Of a DNA stretch of 64,000 nucleotides, positions 33,688 to 46,422 are shown one piece after another. The notes beneath the pieces were generated by a model, which ran no database searches, was not told the origin of the DNA, and saw only the letters and a list, made by a program, of their open reading frames with translations. Position 1 is the stretch's first letter. Every line of letters starts with the position of its first letter. The translations under genes and the position numbers were made by a program. The stretch comes from Diplonema papillatum (Eukaryota > Euglenozoa > Diplonemea > Diplonemida > Diplonemidae), in NCBI GenBank assembly GCA_030068145.1, contig JAPJBO010000261.1, forward strand, positions 124,001 to 188,000, read 5' to 3'.

Positions 33688-34985
33688 CCAACCAGTGTGT
33701 AATTGGCGAACGAAGTGCAACCTATTTCGTAAACTCTACGGTTCTGAACGATCTGGGCCAAATCTGCGTACTCATTTTCACGCGGAACTTCGCATATGGG
33801 CCGCTCCCTGAGCGCGCACTTGCCCGTCGACCTTCGTTTCTCGCACGCGCGCAGGCGCCCTCCGACCCAGCTACTTATCCAGGCTGCACTCGTCCGCCCT
33901 TTCTCGTGTAATTGGCGAACGAAATGCGAACTATTGCACAAATTCTATGGATCCGAACGATCTGGGTCGAACCTGCTACTCAGTTTCACGTGGAACTTCG
34001 CATAAGGGCCTCCTGAGCGGCGCACCTGCCCGTCGACCTTCGTTTCTCGCATGCGCGGGGGCGCCCTCAGACCGCTACTTGTCCAGGCTGCACTCGTCCG
34101 ACGCGCTGCCGCGAGGCACGGTGCTCGCTCCTTGACCATCCCGCCCCTCTCTCGTGTAATTGGCGAACGAAAATGCAAACTATTGCACGAATCCTATGGA
34201 TCCGAACGATCCGGGCCGTATCTGCTACTCAGTTTTTGCATAAGGGCCGCCTCCTGAGCAGCGCACCTGCCCGTCGACCTTCGTTTCTCGCACGCGGGTG
34301 CCCTCAGACCCAGCTACTTGTCCAGGCTGCACTCGTCCGACGCGCTGCTGCGGGGCGCAGTGCTCGCTCCTTGACCATCCCGCCCTCTCTCGTGTAATTG
34401 GCGAACGAAAATGCAAACTATTGCACAAATTCTATGGATCTGGGCCGAACCTGCTACTCAGTTTCACGTGGAACTTTGCATAAGGGCCGCCTCCTGAGCG
34501 GCGCACTTGCGCGTTGACCTTTGTTTCTTGCACGCGCGCGGGCGCCCTCAGACCCAGCTACTTGTCCAGGCTGCACTCGTCCGACGCGCTGCTGCGGGGC
34601 GCAGTGCTCGCTCCTTGACCATCCCGCCCTCTCTCGTGTAATTGGCGAACGAAAATGCAAACTATTGCACAAATTCTATGGATCCGAACGATCTGGGCCG
34701 AACCTGCTACTCAGTTTCACGTGGAACTTTGCATAAGGGCCGCCTCCTGAGCGGCGCACTTGCGCGTTGACCTTTGTTTCTTTGCACGCGCGCGGGCACC
34801 CTCAGACCCAGCTTGTCCAGGCTGCATTCGTCCGGCGAGCTGCTCGCTTCTGGACCACTCCGCCCCCTCTCTCAAATCCAGAAGCTATTGCACAAATCCT
34901 GCGGGTCCGAACGATCTGAGGCAACACCGCTGCCCAGTCTCACGTGGAACTTCGTCTGAGTGCCGCTCCTAAGCGGCGCACGTGG
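33610..34985 (+). repeat. Tandem array of the gene's own 3' end (six units, ~210-255 bp)
   Basis: Each unit contains the end of the upstream coding sequence (words CTTGTCCAGGCTGCACTCGT and GTGCTCGCTCCTTGACCA). It then has 3' flank with GTGTAATTGGCGAACGAA, ATTCTATGGATC, TTTCACGTGGAACTT and CGTCGACCTTCGTTTCT. Units start near 33617, 33860, 34069, 34303, 34548 and 34800. Unit 1 includes the real stop codon. Units 4 and 5 are the most alike. A small seventh piece lies at 35165-35225. Confidence 0.8.
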
Positions 34986-35227
34986 CGGACAAAATGCTCT
35001 GGGGGCTTCATCCAAGGAACATCGTCGTACACCCGCCCCGTATACGTTCCGAAAGCCTGCGAATTTCCCGCGACGACCTTCCCCCACGGCCCCCTTGACT
35101 TGATGCCAGTGTCAATCATGCATGAGGCAGTATTCTGTATGAACATCAAACTAAGGTTTCCCCCCCAGCCCGCCCGTCGACCTTCGTTACTCGCACGCGC
35201 GCGGGTGCCTCTCAAACCGAGCTGTGT

Positions 35228-35695
35228 CACCACGCGATGTCGCTGGGCATTGCGCTCACCCGTTTGACTTCACCCCTGGGTGGATGCCCCTGATATTCCA
35301 GGAAACTTCGACACCGCAGTATTTCATGCAGCATTATTCCGGATATTCGATAAATCACCAGAGTCCCGCCCTGTTTCATTCGCCGTACGCAGTCTCACTG
35401 GACATTGTGTTTGGCCCGTTACCTCCCCCCTGGTAGAGACCCCAACATTCCTGGAAACTTCGACGCAGCATTCGTCATTCCGGAATTTCCATACATCACC
35501 TACTCAGACTTGCGTCCTGCCCTGTTTTACTCGCTGTCACACGATGTCACTGGACATCGTGTTCACCCGCTGACCTCACCTCTGGTGAATACCCCGACAT
35601 TCCAGGAGACTTCGACGCGGCAGTATCCTGACGCAGCATTCGTCACATTCCGGATGTCCAGAATCATCAGGCTTGTGGTTACTCGCCGTTACAAG
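35228..35695 (+). repeat. ~155-bp tandem repeat, three copies
   Basis: Each unit carries a version of GATGTCACTGGACATCGTGT, then CCCCGACATTCCAGGA and ACTTCGACGC...GCATTC. Copies are at about 35230, 35388 and 35543. Confidence 0.75.
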
Positions 35696-35699
35696 GAGC

Positions 35700-36560
35700 A
35701 TCCTGTTTCCCCCTGACCCCGCCGCCTTTTATTTCACGTTCCAGGATCGTCGTACAGAACAAAAACAACCGAATCTGCGCCTCAGAATACTTAAGCACAA
35801 TGCTCGACCTCTGCATCTTCCTTCGAGTCGGAGGATAGTACGCGAGCGCGTCATGAGCGCCCACGTGCACGGCGTTTCAGTGCGCATGCCCCCATGCATC
35901 TTCTGTCCGCGATGAACCACAAGTCGCTTCCCAGATTCTTCGCACCCCTAGTGGCGGCCTATTTCAGTTATCTCTGTCAACCGCGGTACGTCGTAATCAA
36001 GAAGGACACAGGCGCACGAGTAGAAGGAGGTTGACTGACACGCACAAACAAATTCAAAGCGCCTTGCCTTTCTGTGACATCCACTTGAGATTGTCCAAAA
36101 ATAGTTCTTTTGCGAGCAGGAGTACTTCTCTTGAGGTTGTCCTCACTGCAAAGATTACGACAACGTGTGCGGGGATGAGCGATGCGAAGCATGAATGCAT
36201 GAGAAATCCACATCGTCGACGCAAACATAACCAGAGAAGAAGCCGTTTCGGAATGGTTCAATAGAAGAGGAGCTACCAAGCAAGAGTAATCCCGAACAGT
36301 GCCGGAGCGAAAAGAGATAAGCTAACCACCAACGGAACCCAAAGCGGCGTTTTATTTACGGCCTGCGACCATCGTACCATTCACCGAAACGCAGCATTTT
36401 GTTGCATGTGTGTTTGTCGCCACGAGTTGCAATCGTTTGCTGCGTTACTCGTGGCGAGTTCGTATTCAGAATATTACCGGCACCTCGCTTGCTTGTTTCC
36501 GCCGATAAGTGGCCGTCGTTCTTGAAACATCAGGACAACTGCTTTGGACTCTCCTATGGG
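35700..36560. other. No gene seen
   Basis: Intergenic DNA. It holds one copy of the dispersed CGCACAAACAAA motif (36042-36053). Confidence 0.45.
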
Positions 36561-36563
36561 TCA

Positions 36564-36955
36564 TGACTCTTCTACATAGGGCTACTGTCAGTAATTGACT
36601 CTTCAACATAGGGCTACTGTCAGTAATTGACTCTTCAACATAGGGCTACTGTCAGTAATTGACTCTTCAACATAGGGCTACTGTCAGTAATTGACTCTTC
36701 AACATAGGGCTACTGTCAGTAATTGACTCTTCAACATAGGGCTACTTAATTGACTCTTCAACATAGGGCTACTGTCAGTAATTGACTCTTCAACATAGGG
36801 CTACTGTCAGTAATTGACTCTTCAACATAGGGCTACTGTCAGTAATTGACTCTTCAACATAGGGCTACTGTCAGTAATTGACTCTTCAACATAGGGCTAC
36901 TGTCAGTAATTGACTCTTCAACATAGGGCTACTGTCAGTAATTGACTCTTCAACA
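36564..36955 (+). repeat. 32-bp minisatellite, about 12 copies
   Basis: The unit is TGACTCTTCAACATAGGGCT followed by ACTGTCAGTAAT. Copies are almost identical. One unit near 36740 lacks GTCAG and the first unit has one base change. Confidence 0.95.
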
Positions 36956-39715
36956 AAGCGCCTCTGCTAGTAATCCCGAAGGGCCGAAAGCTTCGCTCAA
37001 AGGGTTGGCTGTGCTTACACCGTCTCCGCTATTTTCCCCACAAAAGAACCCATTTGACGAAGGTCACCCGGTGACTCTAACATCCCGGTTTCTCAAGCGA
37101 ACTTAACTCTAAAAGAAGCCCCGAGAGACCGGAGGCAGCCGGAGACCGCAAGGACACACCGACGCATAACAGCGACGAAAGAAGGAACCTAATTACTCCT
37201 CCGCACCCTTGGGCGGAAGGAACAGGCGAGGCCACACGCAATCAAATCGACAGAGTTTCCTTTCGCGTTGAGTCTTTTTCTCCGCACGTCGAGGGCCTTG
37301 CCCAGCTTTGCGTGCGTGCAATGATGTTGATACTCTTCACCGAATAAGAAGTTTACTTGAATCAGCAGCGCAACACCTTAAGGAACGCCTGCACCTCCCA
37401 CCCCTCGACGAAGACTTGATGCTAGCATCCAACGTGCGTGAGGATCCCGTGTCCGCGTACAACGGAGCCTTCGAAGTATTTATCACAGATAGTGACAGCT
37501 TGTTTTACCGGCACCACCGCCCTATCTGATTTAACTGACCGTATACCTGGACTGCAAACTGAGTCGAAATCAACCGGTTGATCCCGAACGCTGTAGCATG
37601 CGTATTCCAAAGATGTTCTCAGCAACGCAGCTGCCAGCAGGTAGCACCCTGTGGATGGCGCGCCGCACCGCTGGCAATTAGACGCGTTGGATTTCCGACT
37701 ATTCAGCTCTCCTCTTAATCATGAAATGGCGGTGGGTAGGTTGAGGCGCCTCCTTGAGTTGAAACGAAAAAGAATTCCTCTGCGTTTTATCCGTTTGCAG
37801 CTAAACAGTGTCAAAAACGTTTGTCGGCAACGATCAAGTAAAAAAGCAACGCAACCTGGCTGACTTTCTATCTTCCAAACTAGTGCACTGAACGTTGAAG
37901 CGAAAGAGAATACCACAAAAAGGTCCGCAAGTGAGGGTCCGCATAACCCCGAATTCGAGTTCCTTCCGGCGTCGTGCGCAGCACAGGAGCGCTGCAGGAG
38001 TGCAGCGGCTCCTTTTTTAGAACTAACAAACCTTGGCGGTTGCCCTGCAATGCACTGCGAAGGCTAAACACACCTTGGCGCAGCGTGTTTTGGGGGTTGA
38101 TCAGGATCCCGAAACTGAGAGTTGCAACATGGTAGTACAAGTGGGGAAACGACCTACCGGCACGCACAAACAAAAACGAAGTGCCTGTCTTTACGACGTA
38201 ATATGTTGTGAGCGCTGCTGCCAGACCTCTATGTGCGGCCGAGACCACGCACCGTGTGTTGTGCACAAACGGAGGCCCAGTCTCAGCCTCTTTTGTAGAC
38301 GTCCCTGTCAACTTCTTCCCCCGTGAACCAACGCGCAGCGCACGCCTTCAGCTGAGCTAACCTTTGCGGCAACATGAGGTCTTGCTCCTCCGCCTCATTG
38401 GGGTAGCAAGATGCAGATCAAGCGGGGCTTGGTGAATGGGCGACGCCCGCAGTTCCGTCTCATATCAATTCTTTGGCAGTTTCCCCTTTTTCGTTCGGCT
38501 GCGCGGAAATCTCGAATTCCGGGGGTTTTCTTTCGGGGAGGGGTTTGTGGACCCTTCCTGCCAACAACAAGCAAGCAATCCAGCATAGGCCGCCATCAGA
38601 ACGGCGTGAATCGTCGACCGCAAAGCTACACGCGTTTCTTTTTTTGTCCCCGGTCCGCCGGGTCTGTTCAATTTTAGGTCTTCGCTTTTCGACGGGCTTG
38701 CTGGCCTCAAAAATCGGCCTCGCAGGGAAGTCAGACACCCCGCGTGAAGACTATCTTCTCGCATACACTCAATGCTCTACGCTGATGACGGTTCGTCTTG
38801 TCTGTGTGCTCAAAGGACCGAAACACGGTGCAGATGGGACCAGTGCGGTGTTGAGCAAGCATCCATTCCAAGCACGTTCTTGCAATCACCCACGCCTACC
38901 AACCGAGCATTGAAAACACCAGCTCAAAACACGAAACGCCATCTCATGAACAGCTTTTCCAGCACCTTGTCGCAGGCTCAATTGCCTACCCCACTGTGTA
39001 AATGGCACTACATCATCGCCCAGGCCCCCGGCAGAGGTGGCCAATGTGCAATCCGAGGCACTCAGGGCCCATACGTTTATTCCTGAGTGAGGACGCAAAA
39101 AGCCGTTAGCGGTCCACATTTGGAAAATGGGCCGGAGACCAAGCTAATGCCCTGGGAGAATCGGTGATAAAAAGAAAAGAAAAATCGACATTTCACTGCA
39201 GGATACGCCTGCAAGGATACAAGTACTGGTATCAAACGAACCGCTAAGCAACTTGACGCAAACTGCTTCGCGCTGGATGATTTCCTCCGCGTAGCTTCAA
39301 TACGATCGGGAACGTCAAGTGAGCCGTGCTGCGGATGTCACGACGCGATTCTCAACCAAACATGTTCCTCAGCCTAGCCTGAGCCAATACAAGCTCAGGA
39401 CCTGGCGGCCGTGTGTTTCAAGCACCCGAAGTTAGTCAACCCACTAGCCCAGGCCAAGTAGGCCCCTGCCCTGCAGGCACCTGCAGGAGCTCCGCAAAGG
39501 AGGTGGGGAAGCACCGATAAAAGCAGACATCGAGGCCAATGCAAACTCATGCGGCCCTTCTGTTCCAAGCACCCAAGGCTATTCGAAACTATCCCAGGCC
39601 TACGCAAGCTCATGGCCTTGTGGCCCTTGCGTTTCAAGCACCCAAGCTCAGGCGGCCTTTTTTGTCAAAAGCTTCCGGGGTTTGATCAAACCGCTAGCCC
39701 AGGCCGAAGCAGGCC
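36956..39715. other. No firm gene; repeat fragments
   Basis: A 73-residue frame at 37308-37529 and a 143-residue minus-strand frame at 37880-38311 show no domain. The word GAAGACTTGATGCTAGCATC near 37412 recurs near 60676, so part of this is repetitive. Copies of repeat B (39000-39085) and repeat A (39107-39152) follow. Confidence 0.4.
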
Positions 39716-39717
39716 CA

Positions 39718-40215
39718 CCTCGCCCTCGGTCGATTTTGCGTTAACCGCCCTGCCGTACCGACGAGTAAGGTCCGAACGAGACCTCCTTTCTAGCAAACTT
39801 GTTTGAACACCTTCGATGCGTCTAGGGGGGTCGAGTGAGGACCTGAGGAGACACAAGACGAGCCCTGGTTGTTTGAAGTCCACTTGTTTCAGAAGCAAGG
39901 TCGGAAGGGGTCGATTCGGAATTTTAAGGATTCGGAATCCGAGAAAATAACACAGGCAAATCCTCCCTCTTCCTTGCTCCCGACCTCGCACCCCTCGGTC
40001 GATTTTGCGTTAACCGCCCTGCCGTACCGAAGAGTAAAGGTCCGAACGCGACCTCCTTTCTAGCAAACTTGTTTGAACACCTTCGGTGCGTCTAGGGGGG
40101 TCGAGTGAGGACCTGAAGAGAGACAAGAGGGCGACAAGCCCGGAGTGTTTGCAGTCCACTTGCTTCCGTTGGAAGGAGACGATTCGGAATCTTAAGGACT
40201 CGGAATCGGAAAAAA
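39718..40215 (+). repeat. ~275-bp direct tandem duplication
   Basis: Two units each begin CCTCGGTCGATTTTGCGTTA, then CTAGCAAACTTGTTTGAACA, and end in CGGAATC-rich sequence. The second unit is somewhat shorter. Confidence 0.8.
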
Positions 40216-40242
40216 GAATAGGCGTGTGTTTGTTTGTACGTG

Positions 40243-40345
40243 CCGGGGAGGATTAGCCTGTTCGTGATTGATAGTGAGTGAATATGATCATTAGGTCAAT
40301 CTTCTCCCAAACACGCTGCCAGCGTTCTCTTTCGTGTTTACAAAG
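40243..40345. repeat. Dispersed repeat D, copy 1
   Basis: GGATTAGCCTG...GTGAATATGATC, then CAATCTTCTCCCAAACACGC and GCCAGCGTTCTCTTTCGTG. The second copy is at 50049-50160. Confidence 0.75.
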
Positions 40346-40624
40346 CATTGTTCCCACGAAAAATAACACAGGCAATTCCTCCCTCTTCCTTGTTTCCGAC
40401 CCTCGCCCCCCTCGATCTGAGCGGAGCCTCCTGCCCTCGAGGCACCCACCGGAACTCCGCAATTTCGGGGGCGCAGCATATTTGGTGGGCGCGACTCACG
40501 CAGCATGCATCAGAAAAGTAGAAGGAACAGGGGATTAGCTTCTGTATCCACAGTCGGACTGTCAGTCCAAAATTTGAAAAAGCCGGCCGGGAAAAAGAAG
40601 AAAAAAACTCCTTCGGGATCGACG

Positions 40625-40835
40625 GTAACACAAAAATGGCACTGCACCATCCACATCACCCAGGCCCCCGGCAGAGGTGGCCAATGTGCAATCCGAGGCA
40701 CTCAGGGCCCAGCATTGTCGTGAAGATACGTCGCGTCGCGCTGTGTTCAGCCCATTTCTGAGTGAGGACACAAACGCCGTTAGCGGTCCAATTTTTGAAA
40801 GTCTGCCGGAGACCAAGCTAATGACCTGCAACGAA
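40625..40835. repeat. Copies of repeats B and A
   Basis: Contains GCCCCCGGCAGAGGTGGCCA and GTCGTGAAGATACGTCGCG (repeat B), then GCCGTTAGCGGTCCAA (repeat A, reverse-related). Confidence 0.65.
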
Positions 40836-40869
40836 ATAAAAAAAGAACGAACCCAGTTAAACCCCCCCC

Positions 40870-41000
40870 TCGCATAATGTTAAATAGCTCGTATTATTAA
40901 ATAGCTCGTATTATTAAATATAGCGCGTATTATTAAATATAGCGCGTATTATTAAATATAGCTCGTATTATTAAATCGCTCGTATTATTAAATAGCGCAT
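40870..41000. repeat. AT-rich minisatellite (CGTATTATTAAATA)n
   Basis: About eight units of CGTATTATTAAATA with short TAGCG spacers. The same unit returns at 41505-41600 outside the next palindrome. Confidence 0.85.
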
Positions 41001-41324
41001 TTTTGGCGTTGCCGCCCGTCAGGGTTGGCGTCGTACTGAGTCTGTTCAGGGCATTAGCTTGGTCTCCGCCCTTCTCCAGATTTGGACCTGTATCGGCTTT
41101 TCCGTCTTCACTGTCCAGCGATTTCTGCACTTTCGGGGCCCACCGGTCAGTGTCACATGCTCCTTCTCTCCGGCCTCAAACTATGGTGCATATGGGTGTT
41201 CCTCAATGTGTGCGTATTATTAAGGTGTAATGCCCTTTTTGGACGTTGTGGCCGAGTCAAAGCACGCACGCCACCGGTACCACAGGTGTCCGGTTCGGTT
41301 CCCTCAAAAGACTTTTTACACGAC

Positions 41325-41500
41325 CAAACAAATTTTGTGCCCTTATATCCCACTTCAAACAAATTTTGTGCCCTTATATCCCAGATTGGGATATAAGGGC
41401 ACAAAATTTGTTTGAAGTGGGATATAAGGGCACAAAATTTGTTTGAAGTGGGATATAAGGGCACAAATTTGTTTGGGGTGGGATATAAGGGAAATTTACC
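41325..41500. repeat. 31-bp repeats forming a 59-bp-arm palindrome
   Basis: 41325-41383 and 41387-41445 are exact inverted copies around GAT. Each arm holds almost two 31-bp units (TTTGAAGTGGGATATAAGGG, then CACAAAATTTG). Two more units follow on the right. Confidence 0.9.
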
Positions 41501-41600
41501 TATTATTAAATATACTCGTATTATTAAATATAGACCAACCACGCTCGTATTATTAAATATGCTCGTATTATTAAATATACTCGTATTATTAAATAGGGTT

Positions 41601-41760
41601 TATTCCCTTATAGCCACCACGATTTTTTTTTATTCCCTTATAGCCACGAAAAAAGAATTTTATTCCCTTATAGCCACGTCAATGTTTTTTATTCCCTTAC
41701 AGCCACCGCATGTTTTTTAATTCCCTTATAGCCACGGAAAAAGAATTTTATTCCCTTAGG
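41601..41760 (+). repeat. ~31-bp repeats, TTCCCTTATAGCCAC type
   Basis: Five units of TATTCCCTTATAGCCACG followed by an A/T-rich half. The same type recurs on the far side of the satellite block (49005-49035 forward, 49255-49345 reverse). Confidence 0.85.
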
Positions 41761-41815
41761 GAAGGTGTAAAAAACATTTTGGTAAACATTGTTTACCGAC
41801 CCCCCCCCCCCCTCT
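41758..41815. repeat. Boundary module with GGTAAACATTGTTTACC palindrome
   Basis: GGGAAGGTGTAAAAAACATT, then the 17-base palindrome, GA and a long C run. It is reverse-complemented at 48960-49005 on the other side of the satellite block. Confidence 0.75.
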
Positions 41816-42006
41816 TGGCCGCACGGCATAGTTTGCCGCGCACGGCACGGTTTTTCACCTGACCCACTGGTACTACCAGGTAGACTGAGATAGAGCGCGC
41901 CGCAGGCGCGAAATTTTTTTTGAGGCGTTTTGGGCTCAGAAAGACCAAAAGGAGCACAGGAAAGTACATCACACTGGTGCAAAAAAGAAGAAGGAAGACA
42001 GGATTC

Positions 42007-45000
42007 AGAGGTTGTCCCACTTCAAAAACAAGGTTTTAGAAATTGTCCCACTTCGAAAACCAACTTTTAGAGGTTGTCCCACCTCGAAAACAGGCTTTTA
42101 GAGGTTGTCCCACCTCGAAAGCAAGCTTTTAGAGGTTGTCCCACTTCGAAAACAAACGTTTAGAGGTTGTCCCACCTCGAAAACAGGCTTTTAGAGGTTG
42201 TCCCACCTCGAAAACAAGCTTTTAGAGGTTGTCCCACCTCGAAAACAAACTTTTAGAGGTTGTCCCACCTCGAAAACAAACTTTTAGAGGTTGTCCCACC
42301 TCGAAAACAAGCTTTTAGAGGTTGTCCCACCTCGAAAACAAACTTTTAGAGGTTGTCCCACCTCGAAAACAAGCTTTTAGAGGTTGTCCCACTTCGAAAA
42401 CAAGCTTTTAGAGGTTGTCCCACTTCGAAAACAAGCTTTTAGAGGTTGTCCCACTTCGAAAACAAGCTTTTAGAGGTTGTCCCACTTCGAAAACAAGCTT
42501 TTAGAGGTTGTCCCACCTCGAAAACAAGCTTTTAGAGGTTGTCCCACTTCGAAAACAAGCTTTTAGAGGTTGTCCCACCTCGAAAACAAGCTTTTAGAGG
42601 TTGTCCCACTTCGAAAACAAGCTTTTAGAGGTTGTCCCACTTCGAAAACAAGCTTTTAGAGGTTGTCCCACCTCGAAAACAAGCTTTTAGAGGTTGTCCC
42701 ACTTCGAAAACAAGCTTTTAGAGGTTGTCCCACTTCGAAAACAAACTTTTAGAGGTTGTCCCACCTCGAAAACAAGCTTTTAGAGGTTGTCCCACTTCGA
42801 AAACAAACTTTTAGAGGTTGTCCCACTTCGAAAACAAACTTTTAGAGGTTGTCCCACTTCGAAAACAGGCTTTTAGAGGTTGTCCCACCTCGAAAACAAG
42901 CTTTTAGAGGTTGTCCCACTTCGAAAACAAACTTTTAGAGGTTGTCCCACCTCGAAAACAAGCTTTTAGAGGTTGTCCCACTTCGAAAACAAGCTTTTAG
43001 AGGTTGTCCCACCTCGAAAACAAGCTTTTAGAGGTTGTCCCACCTCGAAAACAAGCTTTTAGAGGTTGTCCCACTTCGAAAACAAGCTTTTAGAGGTTGT
43101 CCCACTTCGAAAACAAGCTTTTAGAGGTTGTCCCACTTCGAAAACAAGCTTTTAGAGGTTGTCCCACTTCGAAAACAAGCTTTTAGAGGTTGTCCCACTC
43201 GAAAACAAGCTTTTAGAGGTTGTCCCACTTCGAAAACAAGCTTTTAGAGGTTGTCCCACTTCGAAAACAAACTTTTAGAGGTTGTCCCACCTCGAAAACA
43301 AGCTTTTAGAGGTTGTCCCACTTCGAAAACAAACTTTTAGAGGTTGTCCCACCTCGAAAACAAGCTTTTAGAGGTTGTCCCACTTCGAAAACAAACTTTT
43401 AGAGGTTGTCCCACCTCGAAAACAAGCTTTTAGAGGTTGTCCCACTTCGAAAACAAACTTTTAGAGGTTGTCCCACTTCAAAAACAAACTTTTAGAGGTT
43501 GTCCCACTTCGAAAACAGGCTTTTAGAGGTTGTCCCACCTCGAAAACAAGCTTTTAGAGGTTGTCCCACTTCGAAAACAAACTTTTAGAGGTTGTCCCAC
43601 CACGAAAACAAGCTTTTAGAGGTTGTCCCACTTCGAAAACAGGCTTTTAGAGGTTGTCCCACTTCGAAAACAAGCTTTTAGAGGTTGTCCCACCTCGAAA
43701 AAAAGCTTTTAGAGGTTGTCCCACCTCGAAAACAAGCTTTTAGAGGTTGTCCCACTTCGAAAACAAACTTTTAGAGGTTGTCCCACCTCGAAAACAAGCT
43801 TTTAGAGGTTGTCCCACTTCGAAAACAAACTTTTAGAGGTTGTCCCACTTCGAAAACAAACTTTTAGAGGTTGTCCCACTTCGAAAACAGGCTTTTAGAG
43901 GTTGTCCCACTTCGAAAACAAACTTTTAGAGGTTGTCCCACTTCAAAAACAAACTTTTAGAGGTTGTCCCACTTCGAAAACAAGCTTTTAGAGGTTGTCC
44001 CACCTCGAAAACAAGCTTTTAGAGGTTGTCCCACTTCGAAAACAAACTTTTAGAGGTTGTCCCACCTCGAAAACAAGCTTTTAGAGGTTGTCCCACTTCG
44101 AAAACAGGCTTTTAGAGGTTGTCCCACCTCGAAAACAAGCTTTTAGAGGTTGTCCCACTTCGAAAACAAACTTTTAGAGGTTGTCCCACCTCGAAAACAA
44201 GCTTTTAGAGGTTGTCCCACCTCGAAAACAAGCTTTTAGAGGTTGTCCCACTTCGAAAACAAGCTTTTAGAGGTTGTCCCACTTCGAAAACAAGCTTTTA
44301 GAGGTTGTCCCACTTCGAAAACAAGCTTTTAGAGGTTGTCCCACTTCGAAAACAAACTTTTAGAGGTTGTCCCACCTCGAAAACAAGCTTTTAGAGGTTG
44401 TCCCACTTCGAAAACAAACTTTTAGAGGTTGTCCCACCTCGAAAACAAGCTTTTAGAGGTTGTCCCACTTCGAAAACAAACTTTTAGAGGTTGTCCCACC
44501 TCGAAAACAAGCTTTTAGAGGTTGTCCCACTTCGAAAACAAACTTTTAGAGGTTGTCCCACTTCGAAAACAAACTTTTAGAGGTTGTCCCACTTCGAAAA
44601 CAAGCTTTTAGAGGTTGTCCCACCTCGAAAACAAGCTTTTAGAGGTTGTCCCACTTCGAAAACAAACTTTTAGAGGTTGTCCCACCTCGAAAACAAGCTT
44701 TTAGAGGTTGTCCCACTTCGAAAACAAACTTTTAGAGGTTGTCCCACCTCGAAAACAAGCTTTTAGAGGTTGTCCCACTTCGAAAACAAACTTTTAGAGG
44801 TTGTCCCACCTCGAAAACAAGCTTTTAGAGGTTGTCCCACTTCGAAAACAAACTTTTAGAGGTTGTCCCACTTCGAAAACAAACTTTTAGAGGTTGTCCC
44901 ACTTCGAAAACAGGCTTTTAGAGGTTGTCCCACCTCGAAAACAAGCTTTTAGAGGTTGTCCCACTTCGAAAACAAACTTTTAGAGGTTGTCCCACCTCGA

Positions 45001-46374
45001 AAACAAGCTTTTAGAGGTTGTCCCACTTCGAAAACAAGCTTTTAGAGGTTGTCCCACCTCGAAAACAAGCTTTTAGAGGTTGTCCCACCTCGAAAACAAG
45101 CTTTTAGAGGTTGTCCCACCTCGAAAACAAGCTTTTAGAGGTTGTCCCACTTCGAAAACAAGCTTTTAGAGGTTGTCCCACTTCGAAAACAAGCTTTTAG
45201 AGGTTGTCCCACTTCGAAAACAAGCTTTTAGAGGTTGTCCCACTTCGAAAACAAACTTTTAGAGGTTGTCCCACTTCGAAAACAAGCTTTTAGAGGTTGT
45301 CCCACTTCGAAAACAAGCTTTTAGAGGTTGTCCCACCTCGAAAACAAGCTTTTAGAGGTTGTCCCACTTCGAAAACAAGCTTTTAGAGGTTGTCCCACCT
45401 CGAAAACAAGCTTTTAGAGGTTGTCCCACTTCGAAAACAAGCTTTTAGAGGTTGTCCCACCTCGAAAACAAGCTTTTAGAGGTTGTCCCACTTCGAAAAC
45501 AAGCTTTTAGAGGTTGTCCCACTTCGAAAACAAGCTTTTAGAGGTTGTCCCACTTCGAAAACAAGCTTTTAGAGGTTGTCCCACTTCGAAAACAAGCTTT
45601 TAGAGGTTGTCCCACTTCGAAAACAAGCTTTTAGAGGTTGTCCCACTTCGAAAACAAGCTTTTAGAGGTTGTCCCACTTCGAAAACAAGCTTTTAGAGGT
45701 TGTCCCACCTCGAAAACAAGCTTTTAGAGGTTGTCCCACTTCGAAAACAAGCTTTTAGAGGTTGTCCCACCTCGAAAACAAGCTTTTAGAGGTTGTCCCA
45801 CTTCGAAAACAAACTTTTAGAGGTTGTCCCACCTCGAAAACAAGCTTTTAGAGGTTGTCCCACTTCGAAAACAAACTTTTAGAGGTTGTCCCACTTCGAA
45901 AACAAGCTTTTAGAGGTTGTCCCACTTCGAAAACAGGCTTTTAGAGGTTGTCCCACCTCGAAAACAAGCTTTTAGAGGTTGTCCCACTTCGAAAACAAAC
46001 TTTTAGAGGTTGTCCCACCACGAAAACAAGCTTTTAGAGGTTGTCCCACTTCGAAAACAAGCTTTTAGAGGTTGTCCCACTTCGAAAACAAGCTTTTAGA
46101 GGTTGTCCCACCTCGAAAAAAAGCTTTTAGAGGTTGTCCCACCTCGAAAGCAAGCTTTTAGAGGTTGTCCCACTTCGAAAACAAGCTTTTAGAGGTTGTC
46201 CCACTTCGAAAACAAACTTTTAGAGGTTGTCCCACCTCGAAAACAAGCTTTTAGAGGTTGTCCCACTTCAAAAACAAACTTTTAGAGGTTGTCCCACTTC
46301 GAAAACAGGCTTTTAGAGGTTGTCCCACCTCGAAAACAAACTTTCAGAGGTTGTCCCACTTCGAAAACAAACTT
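42007..46374 (+). repeat. 31-bp satellite array, about 141 copies
   Basis: The monomer is AGGTTGTCCCACTTCGAAAA followed by CAAGCTTTTAG. Two positions vary systematically: CTTCG or CCTCG, and CAAGC, CAAAC or CAGGC. Variant orders recur (for example AAAC, AAAC, AGGC, AAGC, AAAC near 42790, 43470, 43820 and 44850), which points to higher-order duplication. The first two monomers and the last one are diverged. The period is not a multiple of three and the array is not coding. Confidence 0.98.
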
Positions 46375-46422
46375 CGATGAACCAAACAACGACCGACAGA
46401 AAGTTTCCATGTCGCGGACTAG

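Noticed and set aside
36564-36955. 32-bp repeats as a CRISPR array
   Set aside because: No spacers; a plain tandem minisatellite.
42007-46374. Regular 31-bp repeats looking like a CRISPR array
   Set aside because: The monomers abut directly with no unique spacers, and the context is a eukaryotic satellite.
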